From NCBI GenBank assembly GCA_013339895.1, contig JABACO010000002.1:7968924-8032923 (forward strand): a stretch of 64,000 nt of DNA, in the 5' to 3' direction. A program made the translations under genes and the position numbers. The notes under the pieces were generated by a model, which saw nothing but the letters and a program-made list of their open reading frames with translations, searched no databases and was not told the origin of the DNA. Each line of letters opens with the position of its first letter. Positions within the stretch are counted from its first letter, which is position 1. The DNA is from Ephydatia muelleri (lineage: Eukaryota; Porifera; Demospongiae; Spongillida; Spongillidae). This document shows positions 11,199 to 23,387 of this stretch, one piece after another.

Positions 11199-12821
11199 CA
11201 GCGGCGGATCCAGGTTTGAGAGGGGGGGGCACGTATGGTGGGTGTGGCTGGGGTGGGTGCAGGAGAGGGGTACCCCTCCTGCCCCAGCTAGGGGGTATGG
11301 GGAAGCACTGTAAGCTCCCACATCGGGATGTGGGGCGGAGCCCCAGAAGCTTTGCAACTTTATTATATTCCAATCATGAAACGCGTTAAAAAAAAGCTGT
11401 TTTCACCGGTTGGGTTTTGCGCTGTTTAATAATAATAAAACGCACATGTTTACGGTACTAGTATACACCTGGTAATGAAAACAAAACCGCATGCACATGT
11501 ATTATCTACACAACATTCATAACAATGATCTATGGCATAGCGCTGTATAAGTTCCAATCTCATTCTTCGAGGATGCCTTGCCGCAAATGTGTCGATGATG
11601 TTCTTGACTGACACAGAGATGGTACGGTGGACCATCATAAGAGCCAACCATTTAAACGATCCTCTTTCATCGTCGATGTCAGGTAATTCTGTAAATGATC
11701 GTTCTGCTTCACAACTAGTCAGGGGCCATACTGCCATGATGTGGAGGATTGTATAAATATTGGGAAACTGCACTTTGCTACAAGCTTGTAGAGACAACAA
11801 GATTATTGGGTCGATTGGTTTCGTTAGTAGTGGACCAGAAAAGCTGTGATTTATATTATTTATAACATTGCGATTTGCTAATACTAAACTATATTTACCT
11901 GCCAAAGTTCGAGCTCTTGTGGTAATGACTGCAGATATGGCAAATCATCCATAAAATATTTGAGATCATCATGCTTTGGGATTGTTACAGCAGCAAGTGA
12001 GTGCAATATAGTAAAGCCCTTTAATGCTTGCAGATTTAGTTCAAAAAATGTGCAATTAATCATGCATATGAAGGAGGTAATGAAACATTACTACATGTAA
12101 GTCCATCTTTTTTTTTTAAAGTGTATTACGTTTAGAGATCTGGCTATACAAATGCAAAGTAATTATTGATTACCTGTTTTCAAACTCAGACAGCAAATGG
12201 TCCTGGAGAAATGGAATTGTGGTGTGTGGCGAACCTCCGACAGTAACGACGTCCCTCTTCCGTTATAGAAATAAAACCCGAGAACCAGAATGTTATTAAT
12301 CACAATACATCCCAATATATACCCATACGCGCATGCTCAGACGATCAATTACAAAATGCATATTAGAGTTAGCTCGGCTCCGTCACAAATGTTAATCCTA
12401 TAGTACTCTTCAACAGTATCCTCTTGATCGTGAGCATTGCTGCGATGCTGTTGACGTCCCACAAATTTGTGGTTTGATGGGTTAACATCAACAGAATGAG
12501 CAAGACTGCAAGCTTCTTGGTACATTTCCCCATGTTTGGTATCATTCAAGCGTATCTGAATAATAGTATATCTAGCAGTGAATATTTCACATGAAAGGTA
12601 CATGTGGCAAATTTTACAATACCTTTTGTAACTGTGCTTCAAACTGTTAATTATGATAGCGTATTGAGGGGCCCGGGATATAGTACAGTAGTAGAGTTCA
12701 TGTGTACGTGTATCAATGCAATAGGCAGCGCAAGCGTGTAACTATTACGGCCTGCAAAGTTATGTATTGGGGGGGGAGGCACGTGCCCCGAGTGCCCCCC
12801 CCCCCCCTGGATCCGCCGCTG
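11199..12821 (-). mobile_element. hAT element, copy 2 (both terminal repeats)
   Basis: Terminal inverted repeats CAGCGGCGGATCCAGG (11199) and CCTGGATCCGCCGCTG (ending 12821) bound a 1623-bp element with CA..TG ends typical of hAT. The flanks are tgtaggtt and aggttgtg: only AGGTT is repeated, so an exact 8-bp target duplication is not visible. Empty-site comparison at 3281-3310 (atataggtttgtgaccc) confirms the insertion position. G/C homopolymers lie just inside each end. Confidence 0.75.
11450..11905 (-). pseudogene. hAT transposase C-terminal remnant, copy 2
   Basis: A 151-codon open frame carries the hAT dimerisation signature (VWPLTSCEAERSF) and further on LALMMVHRTISVSVKNI. Relative to copy 1, one base is lost near 11647, which by chance puts the two halves into one frame although the linking residues (TELPDIDDERGSFKW) are frameshifted sequence. 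The DDE catalytic part is not recognisable, so the element could only move with help in trans. Confidence 0.75.
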
Positions 12822-13725
12822 AGGTTGTGACCCTAAATAAAATTGATTGACCTACACAACTTATTAATACTTACTATGCAATAGCGACTAAAACCTAGAA
12901 ACTTTCTTTCCAGTTGGGAAAAATCGATTCTTGTCGTAATGTATAGCAGGTGTAACGGTTGCCTGGCTGCAAGTATCATGTGCAATTATGATATCACTAT
13001 TGTCTTAAGTAGAAACTCGGCAGGTGGTTGTCATTGTATTACGTTTAGTGATAGTGGAAGAGTACCAGGTACGACTGAAGAAGACCGCCGAGTCCCAGCA
13101 CAAAGTGGTACCAAGACTCATAGCGGGCTACTGAGTGAAAGCGGTACCAAAAATATGTTTTTAGAACTGAACCAATAGCTATCAATACTGTCCTGGGGAG
13201 GAGGGGGAGGGGGCTGGGGATAATAATCAGGGAAACAAGTAAATAAGATAATTTCTCTATCGAGGAAGTGATCTGTAGGATGTAGGATTGGTGGTGCAAA
13301 AAGCAAGGATACTAGGTACAGTACCATTACAGTTATGATGGCCCTTCCTACATGGCCTGGGGCATGTCTCCATTAATCTCCACTATTTGGTGTTTACAGA
13401 GGTTCTTATTCTGCTTTATTCAAAGATTCAGTTTGTGGTTTGCTCAATTGCATTTCTGATAAAAATGGTTTTGTGTCTGTACATGTACTGTACATGTATG
13501 TGTGTATGTGTGTGTGTGCAATTATTGATGTGGAAGAATAATGCACGGGTGTACTTAGTATTGTTTTCTTGTTGCCTGGAAACCACACCCTCCTTATTTA
13601 AACTAAAAATGACAGGAACCATTTTCTATGAAGTATTGTTTCCATTACAAGCTGATTTCAGAATATGCATTATTTGCATATCAATACCATTTACACAATG
13701 CACACATTGTGTAAATGGTTTAACA

Positions 13726-13857
13726 TAGTGATTATGTCATGAGTCTGTAAATGTGTTGTGTTGGGGTTATTTGGAGATGGCATTATTCAGAATTGTATTT
13801 GATTGTCATCACGTGGTTTGTCGGGTTACGTTGTCAAGTAAAGTCAAGGTTGTTACA
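13726..13857 (+). repeat. 5' LTR
   Basis: 132-bp LTR, TAGTGATTATGTC...GTTGTTACA. The first two bases of the expected TG start are replaced by CA compared with the 3' LTR (TGTAGTGATTAT). Confidence 0.85.
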
Positions 13858-13858
13858 T

Positions 13859-13868
13859 TGGTAGCAGA
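13859..13868 (+). other. Primer-binding site for initiator tRNA-Met
   Basis: TGGTAGCAGA one base after the LTR is complementary to the 3' end of metazoan initiator tRNA-Met (...TCTGCTACCA). Confidence 0.7.
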
Positions 13869-13870
13869 AA

Positions 13871-14573
13871 ATGGCCAGTAGCAATCACATACATGTAAGT
13901 CTGCCTGAACCTTTCGCCTCTGGAAACATTTCCGAATGGTTTACAAGGTTCGACATATGTAGCGATGCAAACGAATGGGACTATGATAAGAAAGTCGTCA
14001 AATTGCCTACTCTCCTGGAGGAAGAAGCACTTGCCGCATGGTTGGACCTGAGCCTCGAAGACTAAAAGGGGTACAAGTCAGTGAAGGAGAAGCTAACGCT
14101 CGGATGGCGCCTAGCAACTTCGTAACAATGGAAGAATTCAGAGACAGGAAGCTAAGACCTGGCGAGGCACTGTCTGTATATCTCCATGATCTAAGGCAGT
14201 AATGATAGATTGAGCGATGCCGAAATTGGATTTTATATTGAAAGATCAGATAATTTTGCATCAATTCGTAGCAGGACTCCCAGCCACCGTTAGCAGGCAA
14301 TTGCACGCAACAGGAGATATGACTTATCTTCAGAGCTCTGTGGAACGTGCAAAACTGCTGTTATCACTGGAGGCAGAACAGAATGTGGCTGAAGTAACAC
14401 CACAAACGGGAACAAGCAGCAGCCATAATATGGAACGGTTGGTTTAACAAGTGGCAGCATTGGCTGAACAAGTAGCTGTACTAAGTGCACGATCTAGAGA
14501 CAGAAGAGAGCAGAGGCCTGTGTTATGTTACAATTGTGGAAGATTCGGTCACATACGCCAAAACTGTCGTTAA
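13871..14573 (+). pseudogene. Retrotransposon gag remnant with CCHC knuckle
   Basis: Starts MASSNHIHVSLPEPF at 13871, with a capsid-like stretch (EWFTRFDICSDANEW), and stops early at 14063-14065. Homology continues in other frames (KSVKEKLTLGW; a middle part at 14217-14447). A nucleocapsid zinc knuckle CYNCGRFGHIRQNC (C-x2-C-x4-H-x4-C) is at 14526-14567, followed by a stop. At least one in-frame stop and frameshifts are present. Confidence 0.8.
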
Positions 14574-14722
14574 CAACAGCAACAGGAAAACTACAATGGG
14601 GTGCCTGCAGGGGCAACAGCCATCCCGCACGTCAGTAAGCCCATTAAACGTCATCATTGCTGCAGTAAAAAGTGAAGCATCCAATGTAAGAAGAAAAATC
14701 GGAGAGCGAGTGGTGGACTATT

Positions 14723-15340
14723 ATGTTAAATTCCGGTTCATCAGTATCCCCTTTGAAAGAAGAAGTAATCAAAGGTATGAGAGGAGTGGTGAAAAGAAAG
14801 TGTGTACAGAATACACGACTAGTGACAGCTGCAAGAGGGGAGCTTCCCATCCTGTACCAGGCCACTGTTCACATTAAGCTCAACAACATGGATCATGTAC
14901 ATAACTTTCTGGTGGTTGAAAAACTGATCACTTCTGCCATCCTTGGCATCGACTTCCTACAACAGCAAGGTCTGTTGCTAGACTTCAGAACAACACCTGT
15001 GACTGTCCTATCGCCCTCACTAGCAAACGCAATGAAAGCAGAAGTTGTTAGTCATGAAGAAGATGCAGTTCTGTTGAAGTCTGTCTTAGCAAACAGCCTC
15101 AAGGATAGAGACAAAACTTGCAATGTAACTGGAGTGGATGATGATAATGTCAATAATGATATGGTAGAAGAGTGTGCCATACCTATTTTCAGTGACCTGG
15201 CAGCGATTCAATCTCCACAGTATGTACAGCAATATTTTGAAGCTGTAGTTAGGGAGTTTGGTGACCTCTTTTCAACACAAACTTGCAAAACCAACATGGC
15301 GGCCTCTCACCATATCAACACAACGGGTTCACGTGTATGA
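14723..15340 (+). pseudogene. Retrotransposon protease region
   Basis: Contains MLNSGSSVS, the position of the aspartic-protease D[ST]G motif with the catalytic Asp replaced by Asn, and ILGIDFLQQQGLLLD, the family's ILG.DFL motif. The frame stays open to the stop at 15338-15340, just before the RT domain. Confidence 0.75.
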
Positions 15341-15850
15341 GTGCCAGCTAGGAGAATTCCATTTCACTTCCAGGAGGAAATTGAGAAACAGATAAAATGT
15401 ATGCTGGAAAAAGGTGTAATTGAAGAGAGCTGCAATCCTTGGACAGCACCTGCTGTGTATGTGCTGAAGAAAATGGGTGAGATCCGGCTATGGGTTGATT
15501 ATCGAGCACTAAAAAAACAGACCCAAAAGGATGCATACCTACTCCCTCTGATCGATGAGGTACAGGATCGGTGGACAGGATCTGCTGTCTTCTCTAAACT
15601 GGACTTACAAAGTGGCTATTGGCAAGTGCCAATAGATGTAGAAGACCAAGCAAAAATAGCATTCTTTCCTGGTCCTGGCATTTTTTTTGTTTCAATTCAG
15701 AAGGATGCCATTTGGTTTGTGTGGAGCACCCAAGGAAAGTAAATGTCAAATTGGAGTCACACAGGTGAGTTATTTGGGACACTTCTTCTCAGCAGCTAGA
15801 ATGGCTCCAGATAACAGCAAAGTGCAAGCAGTCCCAGACCAAATGATGTG
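15341..15850 (+). pseudogene. Retrotransposon reverse transcriptase, catalytic core deleted
   Basis: Encodes the RT fingers (IPFHFQEEIEKQIKCMLEKG, RLWVDYRALKKQT) and FSKLDLQSGYWQVP, then a frameshift in a poly-T run near 15686. After the MPFGLCGAPK-type motif the sequence jumps at about 15738 to SKCQIGVTQVSYLGHFFSA. About 70 codons, including the YxDD active site, are missing in between. The enzyme cannot be active. Confidence 0.85.
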
Positions 15851-16490
15851 ACAGCAGTGAAGCAATTTCTAGGCCTTGCATCCTATTACAGGAGATACAT
15901 CTTGAACTTTGCAGATATTGCCAGACCTCTCCATGTGTTAACACAAAAGGACACCATTATATGTCTAGAATAATGCTTGTGAGCAGGCATTCCAAACTCT
16001 GAAGAAAAGACTAGCAGAAGCACCTATCCTAGCATACCCAAAGTTTGACAAGCAGGCAAGCCCAATGATTCTCCAGACAGATGCTAGTGCAATAGGTTGA
16101 GTGCAGTACTGGAACTGGATGGCCATGTAATAGCATATGCCAGTCGAACACTATCAATTTTAGAATGTAATTACAGTGCCATCCAACAAGAGTGCCTAGC
16201 CGTAGTCTGGGGGACAAAGCAATTTCGATACTAGAATGTTCTTTTGAGTTGTGGACTGATCATGAGCCTTTGGAGTGGCTTGCTGGACAGAAAATGGAAG
16301 GTCTCCTCTACCGCTGGGCTGTTGCATTGCAGGAGTACAACTTCAAAATTGTGTATCAGAAAGGAACCTTGAACAGCATGCGAATGCCTTGTCCAGACAG
16401 AAAGAGACAATGGAGCTTACGCATGTATCGACCGCAGCCACAGGAATGCAGGCTAAAGTGGCAATTTTGGAGATTCAACTTGCACAGCTG
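15851..16490 (+). pseudogene. Retrotransposon RNase H region
   Basis: Recognisable RNase H pieces in shifting frames: [35 protein letters not shown], then FELWTDHEPLEWLAGQK and KIVYQKGTLNS, with ANALSRQKE in the next frame. Several frameshifts and a stop break the domain. Confidence 0.8.
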
Positions 16491-17727
16491 AACGATGAGG
16501 TCACACTAAGGTTGTTTGAAGCTCTGGAAACTTCAGACGGTGTCCAAATGGACACTTGTGAAGATGGTATGCTCAACTGTGGTCTCAGTTTGTCATTGTT
16601 GATGGTGTACTATGCAAGAAATATGCACCTGGACCAACAACAGAGACTGTCACTGTGCCTATACTACCTAAATCTTTGCAACAAAAGGCTCTACTCCAGT
16701 GTCATGACTCCCCTGGAGCTGGACATCGAGGGTTTAAAAAGACCCTAGAGTGACGGAGACGTGAGGCGTACTGGATAAATATGGCACAGATGTAGAGCAA
16801 CATTGCAGGGAATGTCAAAAGTGCCAAAGCTCAAAATCACATATGCCAAGCAGAGCACCACTCACAAACCTGCCTATAGGGCGACCATGGCAGATGGTAG
16901 CAATAGATATTCTCCAGGTACCTCTTTCCACCCACAATAACAAGTACCTATTGGTAATCCAAGATTACTTTACCAACTGGGCAGATGCCATTCCACTCCT
17001 AAACCAGAGGGCTGCTACTACTAGTGCAGAAATGGTATTCTACACATATGGTATTCCTGACATTGTGCACTCCAATCAGGGTTGGAACTTTGAGAGCACA
17101 GTCTTTCACCAAACATTGAAAGCATTCGGAGTGGAAAAGTCATGTACAACAGCGTATCACCTGAAGGAGATGGAATGGTTGAACGGTTCAACCGTTCACT
17201 TTTAAAACTGTTGCGTACATATGTAGAAAAGAAAAAGGGAAAGCCACCTTCCCTTTGCCCTATATGCATATAGGACTGCTGTACACTAATCAACAGGGGT
17301 GTCACCATTCATGTTAATGTATGGAAGGAACCATCAAATGGGCAGCCATTTGGTTATGATGTTAGTGATTTCAGTTTTGCAGTCCAAACTATCTCAGTTA
17401 CTGGATCTAGTTGAAGCACACAGTACAGAAGCAGCCCACAGACAGAAATTGTGTTGTGACAGAAGATGTAGTGAGCAGTGTTTCCAAATAGGTGACATGG
17501 TATGGTTGTCAATCCCAACTGCAGGAAAACTAGACCCTCACTGGGATGGAAGACGGAGTGTTAGATCTGTGAAGACTCCACTTACCGTGGAAATCACTGA
17601 TGGAGTTAAAACCAAGGTTGTTCACGTCAACCGTCTACGTCAACGTATTGTGCCTGATAGCACCAATATGGAGGAACCCAGTGGACAAGTGCTACAGGAA
17701 TCACAGTCCCATCCCCTGTCACCGTGA
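16491..17727 (+). pseudogene. Retrotransposon integrase and GPY-like tail
   Basis: Zinc-binding part (GAGHRGFKKTL, HCRECQKCQ), core RPWQMVAIDILQVPL (first Asp), IPDIVHSNQGWNFES (second catalytic Asp changed to Asn in HSNQG), and an E region disrupted by a frameshift near 17165 with a stop. The tail 17299-17727 is open and contains GDMVWLSIPTAGKLDPHWDG and VVHVNRLRQR, matching the GPY/F C-terminal module. Confidence 0.8.
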
Positions 17728-17924
17728 GCATCAAGATGTGGCCCAAGATCTTTAAGACGATGCTGAGGTACTCCCTGTTCAGCCTGAGCATCAGGAACTG
17801 GTTGAAAATGCTCCAGTTGACCAGCAGCATACAGCAGAGGAAAGAAGATATCCTGAATGGATCAGACATCCTCCAGAAAGATACTCGCCTAGCTCGGGTC
17901 GAGCTTCTTTATAAAAGGGACGAA

Positions 17925-18058
17925 TGTAGTGATTATATCATGAGTCTGTACATGTGTTGTGTTGGGGTTAATTGTGGGATGGCATTATTCAGAATTTTAT
18001 TTGGTTGTCATCGCATGGTTTGTCGGGTTACGTTGTCAAGTAAAGTCAAGGTTGTACA
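17925..18058 (+). repeat. 3' LTR
   Basis: 134-bp LTR beginning TGTAGTGATTAT and ending GTTGTACA, preceded by the purine tract ataaaagggacgaa. Immediately after it the host intron resumes (tatgcaccctacacac). Confidence 0.85.
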
Positions 18059-19050
18059 CTGGTATGCACCCTACACACACACACACACACACACACACAC
18101 TATTTCAGTAGCTACACTATAGATTATAGAGTCATAAGAGGAGACTGGTGAGACACTTGTGGCCAAAATTAGTCTTGCACTAAGTCTTGTGTATGGATTA
18201 CAGAGAGGGGGGTGGAGGGGTTAAATCAATAATTTGTTTAAACCAATTGTAGTTGCTATTTCTTGTGATGAAAAATGTTGCATTAAAGAGGGGGGAGTGG
18301 TTCAACACCCGAAAGAGATTAGGTATGCTAAAAGCATATGCAATTTGTAAACTTAAAAAAGTATTATATTGATGTTCTTTCCTAATTGTGAGACATTATT
18401 TTAATTTTAACGATTCCCACCTGCATCTAAAAACAGACCTGCATGTTTACACTGTGTCTAATAATGCAGCAGTTATTGCACTTTTTGCAATGGAAAGTTA
18501 AACCACTGTTTCAGTTTTAGATTCAGTATTGTAATATCTTTTTGTATGTTTAAGCAATATGAAATACAGTAAGTAATTGAGTTATGATGTTCATGTAATT
18601 TATCAGGTAATTAACTCTTTCAACAAAGCAATAGTGAAACAAAGCATCACATGTACATGTATTTTCAGGGCCCAACATGGGGAAGTCTCCGTAGTCCCGA
18701 GTGTATGTGTGTGTGTGTGTGTGTGTGTGGTATGTGCAGTGACAAATGCACACACCTGTATCAATGACAATCATGAATGCTGTACATGTACATCAAAAGT
18801 GTTGTCTAAAGAAGCATTACATTGTTTGTTGAAAGTAAATTAAATTTGACGATGTTCAATAACAACAATTCAAAAGAGAACTTATATCACTGAAACAGAA
18901 AGGGACTTAATTGTTGTTTTCCCTTCCCCTTACAAGTAAGGGCACACAAACAGATTTATGTAGCTTGCATAGTGGATACATGTTACAAATGCACACACCT
19001 GTGTCAATCATCATAAGAAGTCTCAATGTTGTGGACATTACTTCACACAG

Positions 19051-19218
19051 GTATGATGTTGAAGGAGAATAATACTCTTAAGAAACTGGACCTTGATGGA
19101 TGTGGACTACAACCAGAGGGATTAGAAGAAGTGATCAAAGGTGTTCAAGTCAATACCAAGTTGGGAACCCTGAACCTGTCATTCAACACCATTGATAACA
19201 AGAGAGCATCATGCCTTG
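19051..19218 (+). CDS. NLR gene A, LRR exon 6
   Basis: 168-bp LRR exon, open, with standard boundaries. Strand positions read DLDGCGL and NLSFNT, with LGTL in place of LETL. It follows an intron of about 8.8 kb, half of which is the LTR retrotransposon at 13726-18058 and the rest a hAT copy and duplicated intron sequence. Confidence 0.85.
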
Positions 19219-19599
19219 GTAAGAATGACATCATACTACTATGAAGTATAATATGTACATATATGAAAGAGCATTACATCACATCTGTATGCAGTAATTA
19301 CATGTACCAATAATACTGTTTTTGGAATGTCTGTGATATGTTTAAAATAACATCTGCAGGATCTTAAAGTATTTATTACATTGGTTCCAAGTACTGTGAA
19401 TTACGGTATGTGTAGCACAGTTTAAACAGGTACAATACAATATATTTTAATACAGGTGATAAACACATGAGATAACACTGAAACAAACAAATTTTACATA
19501 TGGCTTGAATTCGACACAGGATTTAGATTTTCATGAGTCCTGGGCACCCTGCACACACCACTGTGAATACATCTGTACATGTATCATTACTTCACACAG

Positions 19600-19767
19600 G
19601 TATGATGTTGAAGGATAATAATACTCTTAAGAAACTGAACATTAAAGTATGTGAACTACAACCAGAGGGATTAGAAGAAGTGATCAAAGGTGTTCAAGTC
19701 AATACCATGTTGAAAACCCTGGACCTGTCAGGCTGCACCATTGATAACAAGAGAGCATCATGCCTTG
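19600..19767 (+). CDS. NLR gene A, LRR exon 7
   Basis: 168-bp LRR exon only 381 bp after exon 6. It begins GMMLKDNNTLKKL (KDN instead of KEN) with strand positions NIKVCEL and DLSGCT. The immediate upstream intron differs from the other copies except for the last bases (cattacttcacacag), so the duplication that made it had a breakpoint close to the exon. Confidence 0.83.
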
Positions 19768-19977
19768 GTAAGAATGACATAATGCAAGTATGTCCATACA
19801 TGTATGAAAGAGCATTACATCACATCTCTGTGCACTACTTACCTAATGATGATGGTATATTAAAAGCATATTACGTGTGTAAATGTAGTGTTTTATGTGG
19901 TACCGTACAGCGTGTGTAACACTAGACTAAAACAAATGTCAAAATTGCAAATATTAAACTCTGTTGAAGAAGGCTTT

Positions 19978-22460
19978 TATGGCTGAAGAGAAATAACCCA
20001 CGCTAGTGTACCTATGTAGGATTGGCTCCACGGGCGTAGTTTTTGATTGAGCGTGCATTTTTAAAAAAATCATAACGGATTGTTGTCTCCACTCGCTAGG
20101 GGTTGTGACCCAAAATAAAATGTATCGAGGGGATGGGGGAGGGAATAATAATCAATACTGTCCTGGGGAGGAGGGGGGAGGGAATAATAATCAACACTGT
20201 CCTGGGGAGGAGGGGGAGGGGGGAGGGAATAATAATCAGGGAAACAAGTAAATAAGATAATTTCTCTATCGAGGAAGTGATCTGTGGGATGTAGGATTGG
20301 TGGTGCAAAAAGCAAGGATACTAGGTACAGTACCATTACAGTTATGATGGCCCTTCCTACATGGCCTGGGGCATGGCCCAGAACCACACATTAATCTCCA
20401 CTATTTGGTGTTTACAGAGGTTCTTATTCTGCTTTATTCAAAGATTCAGTTCGTGGTTTGCTCAATTGCAATTCTGATAAAAATAGTTTGTGTCTTTACA
20501 TGTATGTATGTGTGTGTGTTGTCTTTACATGTATGTATGTGTGTGTGTTGTCTTTACATGTATGTATGCTGTGTGTATGTGTGTGTGTATGTGTGTGTGT
20601 GTGTGTATCTGTGTGTGTGTGTGCAATAATTGATGTGGAGGAATTATGCACAGGTGTACTTAGTATTGTTTTCTTGTTGCCTGGAAACCACACTCCTCCC
20701 TCATTTAATCTAAAGTGACAGGAACCATTTTCTATGAACTCTTGTAAGCTGATTTCAGTACATGCATATTAATAATATTTACACAATACACATGTTACAT
20801 AACATTATACATGTATGCACCCTACACACACACAAACACACACACACACATACACACATACACACACACACATGCTATTTCAATAGCTACACTATAGATT
20901 ATAGAGAGTCATAAGAGGAGACTGGTGAGTCACTTGTGGCCAAAATTACTCTTGCACTAAGTCTCGTGTATGGATTACAGAGAGGGGAGGTGGAGGGGTT
21001 AAATCAATAATCTGTTAGAACCAATTGTAGTTCCTTTTTTTGTGTACCTATGTAGGATTGGCTCCACAGGCGTAGTTTTTGATTGAACGCGCATTTAAAA
21101 ATGATAACGGAGCATTGTCTCCACTTGCTTGGGTTTGTGACCCAAAATAAAATTGATTGACTTACACAACTTATTAACACTTACTATGCAATAGTGACAA
21201 CAACCTACAAACTTTCTTTCCAGTTGGGAGAATCTATTCTTGTCCTTATGTATAGCAGGTGCAAATTCATTAATGGTTGCCTGGCTGCAAGTATCGTGTG
21301 CAATTATGATATCACTATTGTCTTAAGTAGAAACTCGGCAGGTGGTTGTCATTGTATTACGTTTAGTGATAGTGGAAGAGTACCAGGTACGACTGAAGAA
21401 GACCCCCGAGTCCATGCACAAAGTGGTACCAAGACTCATAGCGGGCTACTGAAGGAAAGCGGTACCAAGAATATGTTTTTAGAAGTGAACCACTAGCTTG
21501 CAAAACTGTCCTGGGGAGGAGGGAGGGGGAGGGGGAATAACAATCAAGGAAACATGGCATTTTCTCTCATGAGGGTGAGGCTGAGGTGGCAGTAGATGTT
21601 TGATATACCCTCACTCAGGGGTGAGAATGTCGTTTTCTTGAAATAGTTTCAAACACATTGGTGATTTTAGTGTTCCATCATCCAACACATCTATAGCGGA
21701 AGGAATAAATCCCCTGGCATTTACATGTACACTGTACACACAAATATACACACACACAGTGACTAATGCATGCAAATTTATGATTGACAGAGAAGTCAAT
21801 TATTTGCCACTATCAATTATATTCTTATAACTTCCTGCGATGAACAATCATATGCATTCTGCTTAGGAGGAGGGAGTGGGTCAACACCCCCCAAAATAGA
21901 TTTATTATTCTATGCTAAAATCATTTTCTAACCTTTAATAAATTACATTGATGTTGTTCCCTAATTGCGAGAAATGTTCTATACGTTCCTTCCCACCTGC
22001 ATCTTATTCGTTTACAGCACATACTAGCACAGTTTTATGAATGAACATGTACATAGCCTGAACATAAAATGTAGCGTACACGTACATGAACAGATGTGGG
22101 TGACCAATGCACATTGTACTTGCCTCATAAACGGAACAAGTTACTCTACTGGCATTAATAATGTGAAGAAGAGGTGTCATTTGATCCTACATAGCATCGC
22201 AATGGCAACATAACTGATTGTGTAAAGGAGCCAAATAACGTTGCCCCTCAATTTGGTGCATATGCATGTATACACTGTGTCTAGTAATGCTGCCGTTATT
22301 GCAGTCTATGCAACGGAAAGTGAAAAGACTTGTTCAGTTTTAAATTATTCATTTTATATATTTGTATTTTTACGTTTATGCAAATTGAAATACAACATAA
22401 TAGGAGCACATAAATATCACAGTACAACTAATACATACACAGGTATTTAAGATTACGTTC
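19978..22460 (+). repeat. Further duplicated intron blocks of gene A
   Basis: Contains degenerate copies of the blocks found at 3141-5100: a variable region with three CCTGGGGAGGAGGGGG-type repeats (20120-20230), TG/CA tracts (20500-20624, 20826-20872), a second start of the same block near 21040, the open segment copy at 21194-21496, and a diverged block at 22241-22350 (tacactgtgtctagtaatgc). No LRR exon is recognisable between 19768 and 23028. Confidence 0.7.
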
Positions 22461-23028
22461 AGTACTCATGCTAAACCTTTCCATCACTACATGGCTTCCA
22501 TGATGCAATGAGTTAATCCCATGTAGTGCACACATCATTTACAAAACAAAAATGATATATAAATGATGAGTACCCTTAATGCCCTAAAACTATGTTACCA
22601 CTCATGTCTTCCATACTTATGCTTGTATTTACAGTATATATGTGTGTCTATGTCAAGGATATTTGTGTGTATATGTGCACATGTGTGCTCATGAATAGAC
22701 ATCACGTGCACAGAATCATGAGCACACATAATGTACATTGCATGTATGCATGGAAGCATAGGAGTGCATTACAAATGACATATCAAACCAATATGAGCAT
22801 GTGCACATATATTGTCTCTCCATCCATATACACCCTCATCTAGTGTGAAGCATCCACACCATCCATTAACAGCCAATCCCTCCTCCCCATCCCCACACAC
22901 AACCTGGTACCACCACTGATGTGTGACTTGTGATTTTACTTTTTCTCATCCTGTTATGTTGTGTCCATCATGTATATAAGCATGCACACAAGGAGTGTTA
23001 GTATTATTGGTAATACTTATCTGTGCAG

Positions 23029-23387
23029 CACATGCACTCAAGCACAACACAACACTGTCTGAGCTGGAGCTGAGGGGGTGTGGTCTAAGGGATGAAGCCA
23101 TATGTGAGCTCTGTGGTGGACTGAAGTGGTGCAAACTGAAGAAACTGGACCTTTTTAACAATACGTTTGGAGACCAAGGAGCCAAAGGTCTAGCTGATGT
23201 GCTCAAAGACCACCCTACATTGGAGGAGCTGGATGTGAGGGGATGTGTAGAGAGGTCAGTTGATGGTGTGCAGTATCTGGTGGATGCTATGATGTCTAAC
23301 ACAAGAGTGAAGATGCTGACACTTGATAAGAAGTATAAACATTTAATAGTACCACAGGAACTGGTGGGTAGAATAAGATTTATATAG
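23029..23387 (+). CDS. NLR gene A, terminal LRR exon with stop
   Basis: Last exon of gene A: acceptor ctgtgcag|CA in phase 1, then 119 further codons including the stop at 23385-23387. It encodes about three more LRRs (ALKHNTTLSELELRGCGL, KLKKLDLFNNTFGDQGAKGL, TLEELDVRGC), then a non-repeat tail ending VGRIRFI. It is clearly diverged from the 168-bp family (GC-richer, different consensus), as expected for a capping exon that does not join the tandem expansion. No clear AATAAA-type signal is visible in the next 150 bases. Confidence 0.8.

Larger units (their letters stand above)
2935..13725 (+). repeat. Large tandem duplications of LRR intron (3.0-4.7 kb units)
   Basis: The same succession of blocks recurs after LRR exons 3, 4 and 5: a block at 3141/6176/10428, an open block at 3407/8018/12939, a TG-repeat block at 3931/8535/13456 and a pre-exon block at 5476/9735. 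A further partial copy lies at 18059-19050, and another at 19978-22450. A hAT element sits at the same place in two units (6371-7899, 11199-12821), so it was carried by the duplication. Confidence 0.8.
13726..18058 (+). mobile_element. Ty3/gypsy-type LTR retrotransposon, decayed
   Basis: A 4.33-kb element in the intron between LRR exons 5 and 6, same strand as gene A. Order is LTR, primer-binding site, gag with zinc knuckle, protease, reverse transcriptase, RNase H, integrase with GPY-type tail, purine-rich tract (aaaaggga), LTR. The RT-RH-IN order and motifs fit Ty3/gypsy. The LTRs differ at roughly 9-10 of 132 positions by eye, so the insertion is not recent. Many stops and frameshifts, plus deletion of the RT catalytic region, make it inactive. 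No clean target duplication is visible. Confidence 0.9.

Noticed and set aside
13726-18058. Whether the LTR element could be an infectious retrovirus with env
   Set aside because: No envelope-like frame exists between the integrase end (17727) and the 3' LTR; the domain content is that of a simple Ty3/gypsy retrotransposon.
19960-23028. Search for an eighth 168-bp LRR exon in the last gene A intron
   Set aside because: No cacacag|GTATGATG or CTTG|gtaagaatga context is present; only flanking blocks were duplicated.
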